In this document: one piece after another, positions 20,600 to 31,924 of the stretch
How positions within the stretch are numbered: the first letter of the stretch is position 1
How the letters are laid out: each line of letters begins with the position of its first letter
Assembly (NCBI GenBank): GCA_007115705.1
Contig: QXEO01000553.1
Location: 17,823,366 to 17,887,365 of the forward strand
Source: Dactylis glomerata
Lineage: Eukaryota; Streptophyta; Magnoliopsida; Poales; Poaceae
Length of the DNA: 64,000 nucleotides
Reading direction: 5' to 3'
Made by a program: the position numbers and the translations under genes
Notes under the pieces: generated by a model
Told to the model about the DNA's origin: nothing
The model's input: only the letters and a program-made list of their open reading frames with translations
Database searches by the model: none

Positions 20600-23500
20600 T
20601 GTAACAACTCAGAAATTGTAATCCACTTCTTAATAAGTATAGTGCCAAATTTTGGACCCAAATAAAACTTTTTATCTATTATGGTATGCATACATGTATT
20701 TTCTACTATATGTATTCTATGATTTTATGTGTGTTATTTTTATTTGTGCATTGGTTAGATAATTCTAAGTGAACCAACAGAATCAATTGAGAAGATTTTT
20801 AGGAAGCAAAGAAACCAGAAGTTAAAGTAAGTAAGAAAGAGATAAAGTTAATATGATCTAGAAACTATTATTGACTACACCATTTTGAGACCCTAGATTA
20901 AGCAATCTACAGCTCACCTTCATGTTTGGCCAGTAAGTTGAGTTTAACCAAGTTATGGACCAACTCAACCAACAAGCTTTTGTCCAAAATTCAAACTGGA
21001 ACATCACACAAACTTGAGCCAAAGTTTGAATCTGAAACAGGTACTATACCAAATTTGAAATATAAATTTTTGGAAAACTCATCCTTTCACTATAACAAAA
21101 ATATGCCTGGGTACCTTATCCAATATGATGAGCACCCAAAGTGGAAAATTTTGAAAATTCGAATTTTGAGTTCTTGCGGGCATTTCGTCGAACACTGGCA
21201 GAAGAAAAATCAAATGAAATCAAAATCACTGGAGCTGCACTGTGCTGGCTCGCTCCAGCACTGTCGCCATGCTCCTTGGCCGCTCTACGGTCGACTCCAG
21301 TGCCCCCAGCCCCGACCCAAGCGAGGAGAAGAGGAGGAAGGAGGAGAAACGCACCCAGGGCCCCCTCCCAGCAACCCTCTTCCCTGCACGATGCCGACCA
21401 GCTTGGAGGCGCCAGAGGAGACCCACAGCACCCCGCGGCCGAACCAGCACCCTCCCAGCACGCGAGCGTGGCCGCCGTGGCCGGAGAGACCGTCGAACGC
21501 AACCAGGACCCCCGAGCCGGCGAGCTTCTGGTCGCCTTGCTCCCGGCCTCCTGAGACTATAAATACCCCCTCCGATCAAACGAATCGACTCACCTCACTC
21601 CCCTCTACCTCCCAGACATCGTCGCTTAGCCCCGCTTGCCCTAGTTCGCCGTCGCCAGCCTCGCCGGAGTGGTACTGGACGAGCGGAGCGCCGCCGCGTT
21701 CGAGCACCTGGGGGCAAACTGCTGCAGGGAATCGGAAGAGGAGCCTCGCCGCCGCCGATCCCGCACGTCGCCGACGAGCTCTGCTTCCTCTACGCCTCGC
21801 CATCGCCGTCGAACATTCGTCACTGCTCGCAGGTGAGCTCCCGCCCGTGCTGAGGAAGAAGATGATCGCGAGCCGTTAGATCTTGATCCAGCGATAGCAT
21901 ACCGATTCGGGTTTGTAATTAGGTCTGACGAGTAGGTCCCACCCGTCAGGCCTGTTTTATTTTTCCCCAGCCGAGCGAATCGTTTTCTGGGCCAGGCCCG
22001 TTCGGGTTTCGTCTGAACTGGGCCCAGCTAGTGAAGTTTCGGTCCGTTTCGTTTTTAATTAATTTCCCGCCCGTTTCATTTATTTCAAATAAATTTCAGA
22101 TGCTATTTTCAAACTTTAATTCCTAGAGTTTTACAAATCCAAATCCAGCAAATAAATATGCATTGGAAAGCTTATGAAATACTCTATCCAATAGTACTGG
22201 TTAGAATTCAAAATAAGTTAGGAATTAAATTAGATATGAATAGTGTGACCATAGCTTGTTTAATAATGAAAGATTTCTAGAAAATTATTTAAGCTATCCA
22301 AAAATCATGAAAATTAAAATGTGAACTCACTAATGACCCCTCTTACTGTTAGTCAACACTAATCTATCCCAAACCCTATTAGTGTGACCCCTTAGACCCT
22401 AACCCAATCCTATTTGGTAGCATAAAATGATAGATCCCTACTTGCACACTTAGAATTAATTGCCCTCAATGCCAATTCACTTAGTGGATCCATTCCACTT
22501 GAACTTGTCTTAGTAACCCTAAATCAATCCCAATGCTGCACAAGTGAACCACCTTTGCCACTTAGTAAAGAATCTAGCTTGCACACTTGAAGAAAAACTT
22601 AGAAGAAAGACTTACAATCCCACACCCTAAAAATGCAACATGAATGCTTTGGTTAGCAAACAAAGATGTGTGCTTGGTATGTTGTTAGCTTGGTGAAGTG
22701 ATGGTGTGCTTTGTGTTTATTCGTTATTAGACGCTAGTGTTGCCGAGGAGGATATTGGAGGGGATTATTATTATCAAGAAGAAGAAGAAAACCCCGGACA
22801 CTTTACCAACCAAGGCAAGCCATCTTTTGATTCATACTCCCCATGCCTAGTTTTAATATTGCATTCTACTTGTTTTAAGTAAATTGCATGATTGAATTGC
22901 TAGAGTAGAATGATAGAAGTATATTGAGGTCTTGATTATCAAGAGCATCAAGCTGAGTTTATCCAACTCTATTTAGTGGTCATCACTCAATGTAGTTGCT
23001 TAGTCGCTAATAATATTGAGGCCATCTATAAGGGGAACTCTAGTTGAAATTGGTGACTTGAACTTGGAACTTGAAATGGAGATTTCTCCTACAGAATGGC
23101 TTTATGAAAGAAAATCAATCTTGACTAAGAACTATGAAACATATTTCTAAATGACAACGAGTGATGTACCATGGGAGCCAATTTTACCGTACAACCACAT
23201 TACCCCTATATGGGAAGGGGCTTAATCCGTAGCTTGTTTATCTTAGTATGGGAGGCCTTGTATCAAATCTTCATGGAAGGACACCGCGAAACGGTTACTT
23301 CTTGACCAGGTGGATTCCACTAACCCGGCCTCCGGGATGGGCAGAACTAGAGGCGCCGGAGCGGGGTTCCGTATTCCGGGCTCTAGGGAAGGATCCTATA
23401 CTAGGATGAGTAAGTGAAAGAGTTTGTTTGATTATCTGAACCTCGCATACTTTGTGTATGTCGAACCGTGGATTTCTCCCGGCAGATGTATCGAATCTTG

Positions 23501-24164
23501 TGGGTAAAGTGTACCCCTCTGCAGAGGTTCTTAAACTATTCGAATAGCCGCATCCGCGGTCATGGACGGTTGGCAAGCTGTACTTGACTTTTGTCAGGAC
23601 TAAAAGTGACAGTGGTGACTTGGGGAATGACTTGACTTGAAATGTTGTTGACATACTTGAAGTCCTCTTTAGATGGAAATTTAGAGAACTAAATCTCTTT
23701 CCTATAAGTGAACATTCTTGGGAAATAAAACTAGCCTTTGCAAATAAACTTAGTGCTTAGTCCACTATATCCAACCTTGCATATCTGCTTCATCATTTCA
23801 ATTATAAGATGGTTTGCGAGTGCATCCAATGTACTCACGGCTGTGTCCCTGGCTATCAACTTGGCCAGACTATGGGGAGGAATACCAGGAGGAAGGGTAT
23901 GAAGAAGAGTACCAGAACTAAGCTCGTCTCCGTGAGTCGCCATTTGCCTGTAGGGAGAAGGCATGGGCCGAAGACGTTATTTCCGCTGCTATATTGTGTT
24001 GTAATATGACTTGGTCTATGTGACCATTGTATTTGGACTATCGTATTGTAAGAACTATGGAACTGATTACCAACTACGTTATGTATATCGCAACAATGGT
24101 TCTGGGATTGCGGTGGAATACATAACGAGCACTTCGAATTTGTATCAAATTTGAGGTCGTCACA
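20600..24164 (+). repeat. T 3' LTR
   Basis: It has the same length and ends as the 5' LTR, with every landmark offset by 9385 bp (TATA at 21558-21565, donor at 21832/21833, palindrome block at 23511-23565). The substitution CTAG to CCAG at about 21257 removes a stop, so this copy shows a 317-codon open stretch absent from the 5' LTR. Confidence 0.95.
23511..23565 (+). promoter_or_regulatory. Conserved double-palindrome block, T 3' LTR
   Basis: The bases match the 5' LTR copy, with CTATTCGAATAG at 23536-23547 and CCTCTGCAGAGG at 23516-23527. Confidence 0.7.
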
Positions 24165-24914
24165 ATGTTCTAAGGATTCCTACGGTATATCATTTGTTAT
24201 TTTTGGACCTACAGATCAATAGATATGAATTTCACAAGATTTGGATTAAATCTGGTTTCAAACTTCTAATTTGAAATTCTGTTTAACCCGGAAGCTGCCA
24301 CGTGCTCTGTTCTGATTGGCCGGTACCCTTTCGGGCGGATCGTGGTTTGCAACCGTTGGATTAAAGTGGATCTGAATGATCCAGATCTGTTGATACCGAT
24401 TCGGGTAAGTGAGCTGCTGTGGACCGTTTGATTGAGATCCGACGAACGAGATGAGACAAGGAGAGAACCTCACCGGCGAGCTAGGGTTCCGTCGAGGAAA
24501 TCCGGCGAGGGCGCGCAGGGAGTCGACGGCGGCGGCGTTCTGGTGACTTGTGGCGCTGGGGAGAGGGTGAACGGGGATCAGCGAGTTGCGGCGGAGTCGG
24601 GGGCGTGGTCGAGGTAGTCGGGGGCGTCCTGCAGAGAAGGCGAGACGCGGCTGGAGGAGCTCCTTGCGGCTGTGACCTTCTGGTGGCGTCGGCTTCGTCG
24701 TTCTACGGCCAAATCAAACGACCCGAGGTGTTTAGAGGATGCTCCGGGAGATGGGGAGTAAGAAAAACCAGACAGGGGCGGTGCTTACTCGCTTAATCGA
24801 CGGATTCGCCTAGGTCTTGGCCGCGGCTATGGAGGACTCCGGCGAGCAATTGCGCGGCCTGGCAGCGTCATTGCGAAGGGGAAAGGGGGAGGGACGAGAG
24901 AGCGGAAACGGGGG

Positions 24915-24922
24915 TTTTATAG
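24915..24922 (-). promoter_or_regulatory. TATA box of LTR X
   Basis: CTATAAAA on the minus strand lies about 830 bp inside the LTR from its 5' end (25753), followed downstream by GC-rich leader-like sequence. This supports minus orientation for X. Confidence 0.55.
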
Positions 24923-25753
24923 GCCGGGGGTAGGCATCGATTAAGGCAGGCAATAAAGGGAATTGATGAGGGAGGAGTAATCGGTGCGGGGGCTCGGTCT
25001 CTGGCGGAAGAAACGGCTGGAGGAGGAAGAAGGTGACGTGGCCTGACGAGTGGGGCCCACACGTCAGCGAGATAAGGGAGAAATAAAGATACCGTTTCGG
25101 TTTTGCTTGCTGGGCTGCGGCTGACTTCTGTGGCTGGGCCTAAAAGGCTCCCCCGAGCCCTTTTCTATTTTTTTTGTTCTTTCTTCTTTTCCTTTTCTGT
25201 TTTCCTATTTAATTCATAACTTTTGCAAAATTCATCCAAATCAATTCAAACCATTTTCTAAAATTTTCTAAAATTCAGCACTATGCTTTAACACAGCAAG
25301 AGAACTAGTTTTCCCAATAAAAGATGTTTTCAACAAAACATTATGATCCCAACAAGGGGACTTATTTGCACACATAAAATATGGATTAGGGTTTGATAAG
25401 TAAATCTCCCTTTTTTTTGGAATTAGTGAAAATACTTTATAAACTATCATTTTGAAAATTACACTCATGCAAGGTTTTGAAGGGCAAACTTTAGTAAATA
25501 TGAAACACCTTTGGGACACATTCCTTTGTAAGCAAGCTTGCATAGGTTTGAATAAAGAAGAATGAAAATAACATTTTGATACTTGTTCTTTCTCAAAGAA
25601 GTTCTTCAAGAAATAAATAGAGGATTTTAAATAGTTTTCAAACAAAGCTTTCAAATAGACTCAAAAAGTTTTAAATCTTAGTGAATTTTCAATCAACACA
25701 AGCAAAATAAAAAAAAATTCCCCCAAAATTTGATAATATCTTGGGATGTTACA

Positions 25754-26413
25754 TCAAGCCATCTGGCCCAGGTGCCTTGTCTGCAGGCATATGCTTGACA
25801 ATCAAGTCCATTTCCTCCTTAGTGAAGGGCCTTGTCAAATCATCAAGGCCAGCAACAGGCTGAAGCAGATTGGCCAGGTCGAAGCCCATATTAATACCTC
25901 TACATTGCCCCATTCTGTCTCTGTATTTTTGATAAATGACTCCAGCCATATGCTCATGATCAGAAACAATATCACCATTGTCCAATTTAAGATTTGAGAT
26001 TGTGTTCCTTCTGAATCTCTGATTGACCATAGCATGGAAGAAATTTGTATTATCCTCCCCTACCTTTATCAAATTAGGGAACACCTTTTTCTCCCATATT
26101 GGCACTAAGCTTTCAGCAGCTTTTCTATATGTAACTTGACAATTTTCCTAAAGTTAAACTCAAGTTTAAATAAAGGCCTAGACTCCTGTAAGTTGTCCAA
26201 CAACAAGATGACCTTGTTACAATTCTCAATCAGAACCTTTATTGTGGACAGACTAGTTTGCCATTTCTTTAAATCATAGCTGAGACATTTCAACTTATGT
26301 GCCAGAATAGCTGAACTATTGGATTTATGAGAAGGCTTGCTCTAGGATTTTAGAACACAATCCAAAAAACTAGGATGGTCAACCCAATAATTTTCAAACC
26401 TAAAAAACTAGGG
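25754..26413 (-). pseudogene. LINE ORF2 part upstream of RT palm (linker to APGPDG)
   Basis: Minus-strand reading begins near 26400 with FRFENYW and HPSFL, then a linker (SYDLKKWQTS), FFHAMVNQRFRRN, and ends KAPGPDGL at 25754 where solo LTR X enters. Such FRFE.(Y/M)W and KAPGPDGF stretches are standard in plant L1 ORF2. At least one stop (about 26345) and a frame change are present. It continues at 8407. Confidence 0.8.
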
Positions 26414-26427
26414 TTCTTCATGTTGTT

Positions 26428-26487
26428 GTGAGGAGGAGGCCTTTCATGACATTGTGGGCAAGATTAGTCATCTTGAGTAGCTTGTTG
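26428..26487 (-). pseudogene. Element G gag scrap between LINE and CACTA
   Basis: These 60 bases sit between the LINE TSD and the CACTA terminus. Minus-strand reading continues across the LINE insertion into the gag remnant at 6077, so I assign them to G. They are too short to assign independently. Confidence 0.4.
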
Positions 26488-27696
26488 CACTAGTAGAGAT
26501 ATGCTCGTAGGGGTCATGTAGTTTGTGGTGGACTATTTTGGTGTCGTGCTACTATTACAAACAGCAGCGTGGAAAAACACGTTGTGCTACCGTTAAGCGC
26601 ATAATGGTGGCGCGGTCCTGATTTGGCCACACCGCCTCTATGTGGGCCCCAGAGGACGGGTCTGAAAAAAGATAATGGTGGTGCGGCATTTTGGGCCCGC
26701 GCCGCTGTTTCGCGAAATTGGTGGCGTGACAAGCTTGCCACGTTGCTAGTTCCCTTGTTGTTTGTAGCATTGGTCCTGGTTTCCGTGCAACTATTATTTT
26801 CGGCGTGGAGCTGCCCTCGGTGGGCCATTCGCTGATGGCGTGACATTTTTTCATCACGCAACCATTATTTTGTTGCCAAAGAATCCACACGCCCATTCGA
26901 CCCTGCTGGTTCGCGCCGATTTCTCATATCTGTCGTGGCTCTTTGTTTTGTCTCTGCTCCTCTGGCCGGCGTTCTCTCTGTTCCTCCGCACTACGCTCTG
27001 ATCCAAGTAATAAATTCTCATCTCTCCTCCATTAATTACTTATGGAGTTTTCCTTATTAGTTAGCTAGCTTTCATCTCCATTAGTTTTCCCCCACAATTG
27101 CTCGATTGGTGGCTTCATTGTCTTTTCTTGCTAGTTTCTAGTTGACAAATATTCTTGAGCTAAGCATGGATTCTATGATTATAATATTTTTTGCTTTTTG
27201 TTGGCATGCTTGTTGTCATGCTTGTTGGCATGCTTGAGTAGGCACGTGGATGCATATAAAAGTGGCAAAATATGAGATTTTGTGTATGATAAATCCATTA
27301 TTCTTATGGTGACGGCCACAGGTTTTAATGTTTGTGTGCATAGAGAAAATGAACCTTCTTTGTGGTTGCTTGAGATACGTTTACTTTTGCAGGAAATGTA
27401 CACGAGCGTCAATGTTTTGGCAAAACGACGAATATCTGTTTCATCAAATTTCTGACGCTCATATGTGTCCTATTTTTAGAGGAGACCATGCCGAAATTTT
27501 CTTTGAAATATGTCACTCGTTCTCTAAAAATTTGATTCCTGTTTTAACCTACAGAGGTCATGGATCGAAGCCCAGCTGCTTTCATCAAGATAGCGGTGGC
27601 ACATATGTATCAAAATAATCGCACACATATATTATGCCCATGTTCTAGATGCAAAAATCTTGTTGCGCTCGACCCCTTTTCTGGTAGTTTGATGAG
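26488..27696 (+). mobile_element. 5' end of a CACTA (En/Spm-type) DNA transposon, truncated
   Basis: CACTAGTAGAG begins at 26488. From 26580 to 26870 short GGTGGCG(T/C)G / CGCCACC-like subterminal repeats recur in both orientations (for example near 26608, 26672, 26720, 26833). A leader-like stretch follows, then the transposase-associated exon at 27560. The element stops at about 27696, where Ty3 pol-tail sequence begins. The other terminus is not in the window. TTG at 26485-26487 would be the 3-bp TSD. Confidence 0.7.
27560..27696 (+). pseudogene. CACTA transposase-associated domain, N-terminal exon (truncated)
   Basis: ATG at 27560 opens MDRS, then a short helix and HILCPCSRCKNLV. An MDRSWM-like start and a CPC..C(K/R)N cluster are the hallmark of the zinc-binding transposase-associated domain at the N terminus of plant CACTA (TNP2-type) transposases. 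CCTACAG at 27548-27554 could be a splice acceptor just before it. The exon breaks off about 45 codons in at the junction with the Ty3 tail. Confidence 0.65.
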
Positions 27697-28060
27697 GACA
27701 TCCCATATATTGATACATCCGCTGCACCTACAGCGGAACACATACAAGGACCTATCACTCGAGCTCGTGCCAAGCAACTTAACTATCAGGTACTTTCGTT
27801 TCTTGGAACTCTTTCTCACATACATGAGAATATGATGTTGCCTAAATCAGATATGTTTGTTACTCTTAGGAATGATGGACCTAGCATGGATGAGAGGGAC
27901 AAGCATTGAAGCATGATTGTGCATGGAGATGGCAGCAAGCATTTGAGGATTGAAGAAGATGCCACAAGTGGAGATTTCTGAACTTTGAAGACACCATAAT
28001 GTGGGATGAAGACTTAGACGAAATATACAAAGAGCTACTTCATAAATTCGTCCATAGATA
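27697..28060 (+). pseudogene. Ty3 pol tail (after integrase) with GPITRARAKQLNYQV
   Basis: In one frame the segment reads EDIPYIDTSA, then GPITRARAKQLNYQVLSFLG, an internal segment, and a final IYKELLHKFVHR before a stop near 28060, with stops between. This is the C-terminal tail of a Ty3 polyprotein. It lies directly before an LTR whose far side carries the primer site and gag of A, so it belongs to a different element copy or a recombined one. Confidence 0.55.
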
Positions 28061-28614
28061 AATATGGTGTTGCGTCACCTTTATTTTTGGGCCAGGCCCA
28101 TGTAATTTTCGCAGCAAATAAGACAACCACTTTTAGGAGTCTAAATTTAAGGAGAAAAGGCCTGCTAGGGTTCCGTTCGACCCCCATACCCATGGCTGGT
28201 CGCACCCCTACCTTTTCCTCCCCAAATACCCCCGTAGCCGTCATTAGAACTCGGATTTTGTTTAGACTAAAAGTTAGCCATTGCTGCAACTACAAGCTCA
28301 ACTTTTGAGGCAAATCACCTAGAAGAAGACCGCCTATTCGGAATCCTACCTTCATAATAAAGCTTTCATCATTCATCCGCAATATCTTGATTGCAATATT
28401 AGTTCTTGCTTGTTCTCGATTTCATGTAGGAATTAAGACCCTCGTTGGTCAGGCTGATCATGCTTCCGCAAGATCGGCAACTTCCGGAGATTGTCCTAGC
28501 GATTGCATTGGCGCACGAGCTTTGCACGTGTAGTCAGATCGTCAAGCACGAAATCCACCCACCAAATCGACATATCAAGATCTCATCGAAAGATCAGATG
28601 CCTTTGCCCTATCA
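28060..28614 (+). repeat. LTR preceding element A (5' boundary uncertain)
   Basis: The end is set by CCCTATCA at 28614 followed by AG and a primer site. No second copy is in the window, so the start cannot be fixed; it probably lies between about 27990 and 28100. Sequence after 28100 (TTCGACCCCCATACCC, then a CT-rich stretch) is leader-like. Confidence 0.4.
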
Positions 28615-28616
28615 AG

Positions 28617-28627
28617 TGGTATCAGAT
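28617..28627 (+). other. A primer-binding site
   Basis: TGGTATCAGAT, 2 nt after the LTR end, matches the start of the initiator tRNA-Met complement, with a mismatch at the end. Confidence 0.6.
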
Positions 28628-29738
28628 TTCAGGTTGCTCGGTGAGATTTACGGTTTTTGTAGTCTAGATTGCATCTGTGTTCATACCTATAAACCATGAA
28701 AACAGCCAAAAATACTGTTAGGGTTTAGATCACCTCGTCCCATAAACCGCCGAAGCCCTTGCATTGTCTTTTCAGTTTGCACCGTTGACTTTGTGTCTGC
28801 ATCCGCGCGTCAAGTTCCTGGTCTTAGTGTCTAGTTCCATTAGAGTTTCGAGTTTGAATCACCTTAGTCACACCGCCGCCGCACGCTTGCACCACCGCTC
28901 CACCACATACTTCCGCCACCCCGCCATATACTTCCGCCACCGCCATCGCCATCCCTGCCCCGGTTCCATCCACGTTGAATTAGGGTTTGTTCTTTTCTTC
29001 AATTTTGGTCTGTGCTATTAAGAGTTTGTGAGTTAAGTTTCGGTCGCCATTCAAGATGAAGAAGAGCAAAAAAAATTCCAAAAAAAAATTCTGAAAAAAA
29101 AATTCAAATCCGAACCCAAGTCGGTTCGACCAGATTTCTACTAGTCTAGTCCGAATTGGACAGTTTCGTTAGTTTTTGGCAGTTTTGGACAGCAAACTTT
29201 GACTTGCCATAACTTTTGCATACGAACTCCATTTTTGATGTACGACCACTCAAAATCCTCAGCAGAAAAAGTTCCATTTTCGTCGTTGTACGCCCTTCTG
29301 AGAAGGTCAAGATTTTGGCCTCTGAAGTTCCGGACCCGGAATTTTCGTGTGATCTTCACTTATATCTTGCTTTTGAGCTATTCCTTTGTGATTCTTGTGC
29401 AGCTCTATGACTTCCTTAGTGTTCTCGGCTTGCGTCTCTAGCATGATCTAGCCTAGGACCAGCACAATACCGTTGTTGAGCATTCTTTCAACATTGCATC
29501 ACTGTTTTGACATTTGCTATTTTGCTACTATATAAGCCTTCCTACAGCTCCACATATTTCTGCATGTGCTTTGTATCAACACCTGGTAATCGCTTTGCGC
29601 AATTTTGGGAGTCGCTGATCTTTGCTGGTTGCATATCGCCTTCCTCCTATTTGGTAAGAACTTGTATGAGCTTTGTATACAGCTTGACAGATTCCGCGTG
29701 ATTCCACCATATTCCGTAGTTCATAGGTATATACATTT
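28628..29738 (+). other. A untranslated leader
   Basis: About 1.1 kb between primer site and gag. It contains CCGCC-rich stretches (28870-28960), runs of A (29080-29105) and no supported ORF. Confidence 0.5.
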
Positions 29739-30081
29739 GTGCTTGCTTCTATGCTAATCATGACAGGAACTGCGAATGATGGTGTTGATCCAGAGAAGAT
29801 GACAAGTGCAGCGTTGCATGCCCACTTCACTCGGTTGTTGGTGGGGCGTGCACAAGATGTGGACACACGATTGGGTGATGTTGATTCCAAGCTTTCTGAT
29901 GTGATGGACAAGATTGCTGGCCTTGAGGCATCTTTCAACGCCAAGCTCGACGCCAAGTTCCAGGAAGTCCTGGCCCGGTTACCACCATAGCCACAGCGGG
30001 GCGTCCACATGCCACGTGCTCCCTGCATTCCTCTCATACCGCCACCTGCGGGTACCGTTACAGCTACGGCAGCTGCAGCGG
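29739..30081 (+). pseudogene. A gag, N-terminal part
   Basis: The frame encodes ALHAHFTRLL, then a heptad-like DVDTRLGDVDSKLSDVMDKI helix and ARLPP, as in plant Ty3 gag N termini. A TAG at 29988-29990 interrupts it; downstream the same frame runs Pro/Ala-rich to the B insertion at 30081 and resumes at 53083. The most likely translation start is one of the in-frame ATGs near 29751-29760. Confidence 0.65.
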
Positions 30082-30796
30082 TGAATAGATCGTAAGGGAA
30101 CCTAGAGGGGGGGGTGAATAGGTGCTACTCAAGTTTTAGTTCATTTTCAATTCAGGCTTGACACAAAAGGTAAATTCTCTAGATATGCAACTAGGGTGAA
30201 TTTACCTATATGACAACTAGCAAGCTAAGCAAGATACAATATATAAAGGCAATAAAGGATAGAGGTAACCGAGAGTGGAGCACACGGAGACAAGGATGTA
30301 ATTCCCGTAGTTCCTTCCTTTTTAGGGGAAGTACGTCTACGTTGGAGAGGTGTGGTTGCCACAAAGGCCTAACCAACGCCACAAAGGCTCCCCCTATACT
30401 CCGGTGCAAGCTTTCGCCACAAAGGCCTAGCTCACTTTCCACTAAGGGATTCCTCAAGGCGGAACCGGCCTTTACAATCTTGGGGCATGCATCCACAACT
30501 GAATTGGAGGCTCCCAAGGACAACACAATGCTGTCAAACAACAAGTATCAAGATACCAAACACACAAATCAAGGTCTAGGGATTCAAGGAAACCCAAGAC
30601 ACAAGGGCCCTCAAGCAAATGAGAGGCGAAAGTAAATCGCGGCGGTGAGGATGTAGATCAAGGCCTCCTCCTTCAATTCTCCAAAGATAAAGAGCTTTGG
30701 TGGGTTGAGGGGGGAGATCTTGTGAATTTTATGGCTCCAATAATGGTGTTCTTGAGCTTTGGGACGAGCAGCTTGAGGTAGAAGAAGGGGGAGGGG

Positions 30797-30804
30797 TATT
30801 TATA
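30797..30804 (-). promoter_or_regulatory. B LTR TATA box (other copy 52607-52614)
   Basis: TATAAATA on the minus strand lies in a GGGGCTATAAATACCCC context, about 475 bp into the LTR. Confidence 0.65.
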
Positions 30805-30844
30805 GCCCCTCCCAAAATGTAGCCGTTGCTGCCTCAGGGGACCA

Positions 30845-31150
30845 GATTATCCGGCCAAAGTAGGGGTGGATAATCCGGTCGGCCGGATTATCCGGCCTAG
30901 AAATGAAATATCCGGGCCAATAATCTGGCCCGACTTCTGGTTGACGCCGACTTAGGTCCTTAGCCGTTTTCCTTGAAATCTTGAGGGGGCGGATAATCTG
31001 GCCCTAGATGAAATATCCGGCCCAATAATTCGGCCCCATATCTGCTTGATGCCGACTCAACTCCTTAGCCGTTTTCGCTGAAAACTCGAGGGGAGCGAAT
31101 TATCCGGCCCTAGATGAAATATCTGGCCTAATAATCTGGCCCCCTATCTG
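30845..31150 (-). promoter_or_regulatory. Array of GGATAATCCGGCC-like motifs in B U3 (also 52660-52950)
   Basis: Repeated half-sites and palindromes occur: ATTATCCGGCC at about 30847, GGATAATCCGG then CCGGATTATCCGGCC near 30880-30900, and ATAATCTGGCC, ATATCCGGCCC and GAATTATCCGGCCC through 31150. They sit immediately upstream of TATA in sense orientation. The same motif recurs around the third gene of B. Confidence 0.65.
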
Positions 31151-31278
31151 GTTGACGCCGACTCAAGTCCTTAGCCGTTTTCTTCAAACTATAAAACTTG
31201 CAACACTTCAACACACTTAAATTCCTAATGTTGTTATTTAACACACAAAATATAAGGGATACAAAGTATGCTCGTTCA

Positions 31279-31294
31279 ATCTCCCCCTTTTTGG
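31279..31294 (-). other. B polypurine tract
   Basis: The minus strand reads AAAAAGGGGGAGAT directly before the 3' LTR TGAACGAGC. Confidence 0.85.
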
Positions 31295-31924
31295 TGTTAG
31301 ATGACAACACTAGGATTTGCAAGAGAAATAATATATTCCAAACAACAAAATTTTTTAAACAAGGAGCAAAGCTCCCCCTAAAAGTGTGCATCCTTGAGAA
31401 ATGGAAGTGAAAAGCACAAACACCACTTTTATGTTCGAAGAAAAATCCACAAATAGGAGCCACAGAAATATATGTTCTACAAAAAGGGTCGAGGCTAGAG
31501 TTTGTAAGGATCATACCACTAGATAGTAGACTCAATCAATATGGAATTCCGAAGATGAGAATGTCGTGAAACCAAATTCCATAGCCATCCCACATACATA
31601 CCGAGATCTCACAAAAGAATAAAGTAGCACAAATAGTTCTACAAGCATAATATTCCACAAGGCACACATAGAACATAGAACATAGTAGAATACACACCAT
31701 AGTAGCAAACAAACCACAAATATTGTTCCAAACATAAAGCTAATATTGTTCCAAACATAAAGCAAATAGATAAGAAGGAACACAAGCGCTAAAGGAATGA
31801 TAAACGCTCAAGCTTTTGTTCCACCAATGCAAATCCCGATAGATACCTAAATAGAACTACTTCTCCCTCTTTGGCATCAAGACACCAAAAAGGGAGAAGA
31901 GCAATGCTACATGCCCCGAAGCAA
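31295..31924. other. Non-coding 3' region of B between third gene and purine tract
   Basis: AT-rich sequence with a short repeated CATAGAACATAGAA / AATATTGTTCCAAACATAAAGC segment near 31670-31760. I see no supported coding sequence. Confidence 0.5.

Larger units (their letters stand above)
11215..24164 (+). mobile_element. T: nearly complete chromovirus-type Ty3/gypsy element
   Basis: The element is 12950 bp with TSD ATGTT at 11210-11214 and 24165-24169, and LTRs of exactly 3565 bp each (TGTAACAAC...GTCGTCACA). A tRNA-Met-type primer site is at 14783-14794 and a purine tract at 20587-20598. ORF0 lies at 14994-15776 and gag-pol at 16051-20556. The C-terminal chromodomain and domain order (protease, RT, RNase H, integrase) place it among chromoviruses, probably Tekay/Del-like. 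I count about 13 single-base differences and no indels between the LTRs (about 0.4%), so the insertion is recent. One nonsense codon in gag breaks it. Confidence 0.93.
8408..25753 (-). mobile_element. Solo LTR X (about 4.4 kb) inserted in the LINE, itself split by element T
   Basis: The plus-strand ends are TGTAACGTCC at 8408 and GGGATGTTACA at 25753. The flanks read TAAAG (8403-8407) and TCAAG (25754-25758), a 5-bp TSD with one mismatch. Joining them restores the LINE GPDGFNGLF frame. Own sequence is 8408-11214 plus 24170-25753, 4391 bp. It holds no primer site, purine tract or coding domain, so it is a solo LTR. Minus orientation is inferred from the TATA box at 24922-24915 and from alignment with the C and T LTRs. 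ORFs inside are short and unsupported. Confidence 0.75.
6078..26413 (-). mobile_element. 5'-truncated LINE (L1-clade type), interrupted by nested elements
   Basis: The LINE is oriented minus, with its 3' end at 6078 (T run at 6076-6081) and its 5' truncation point at 26413. A 14-bp TSD flanks it. Own sequence is 6078-8407 plus 25754-26413, about 3.0 kb in total; the rest is solo LTR X carrying element T. The endonuclease domain is absent, so only part of the linker, the RT and the zf-RVT tail remain. The host of the LINE is the gag of G. Confidence 0.85.
30082..31278 (-). repeat. B 3' LTR
   Basis: The LTR is 1197 bp. TATA (minus strand) is at 30804-30797. Between about 30845 and 31150, just upstream of TATA in the sense direction, lie about ten variants of GGATAATCCGGCC. 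It is followed in genome coordinates by the purine tract. Confidence 0.9.

Noticed and set aside
20926..21879. 317-codon open frame in the T 3' LTR
   Set aside because: The same frame has a TAG in the 5' LTR. It crosses U3, the TATA box and the leader, and its Ser/Pro/Arg-rich composition looks like GC-rich DNA read by chance.
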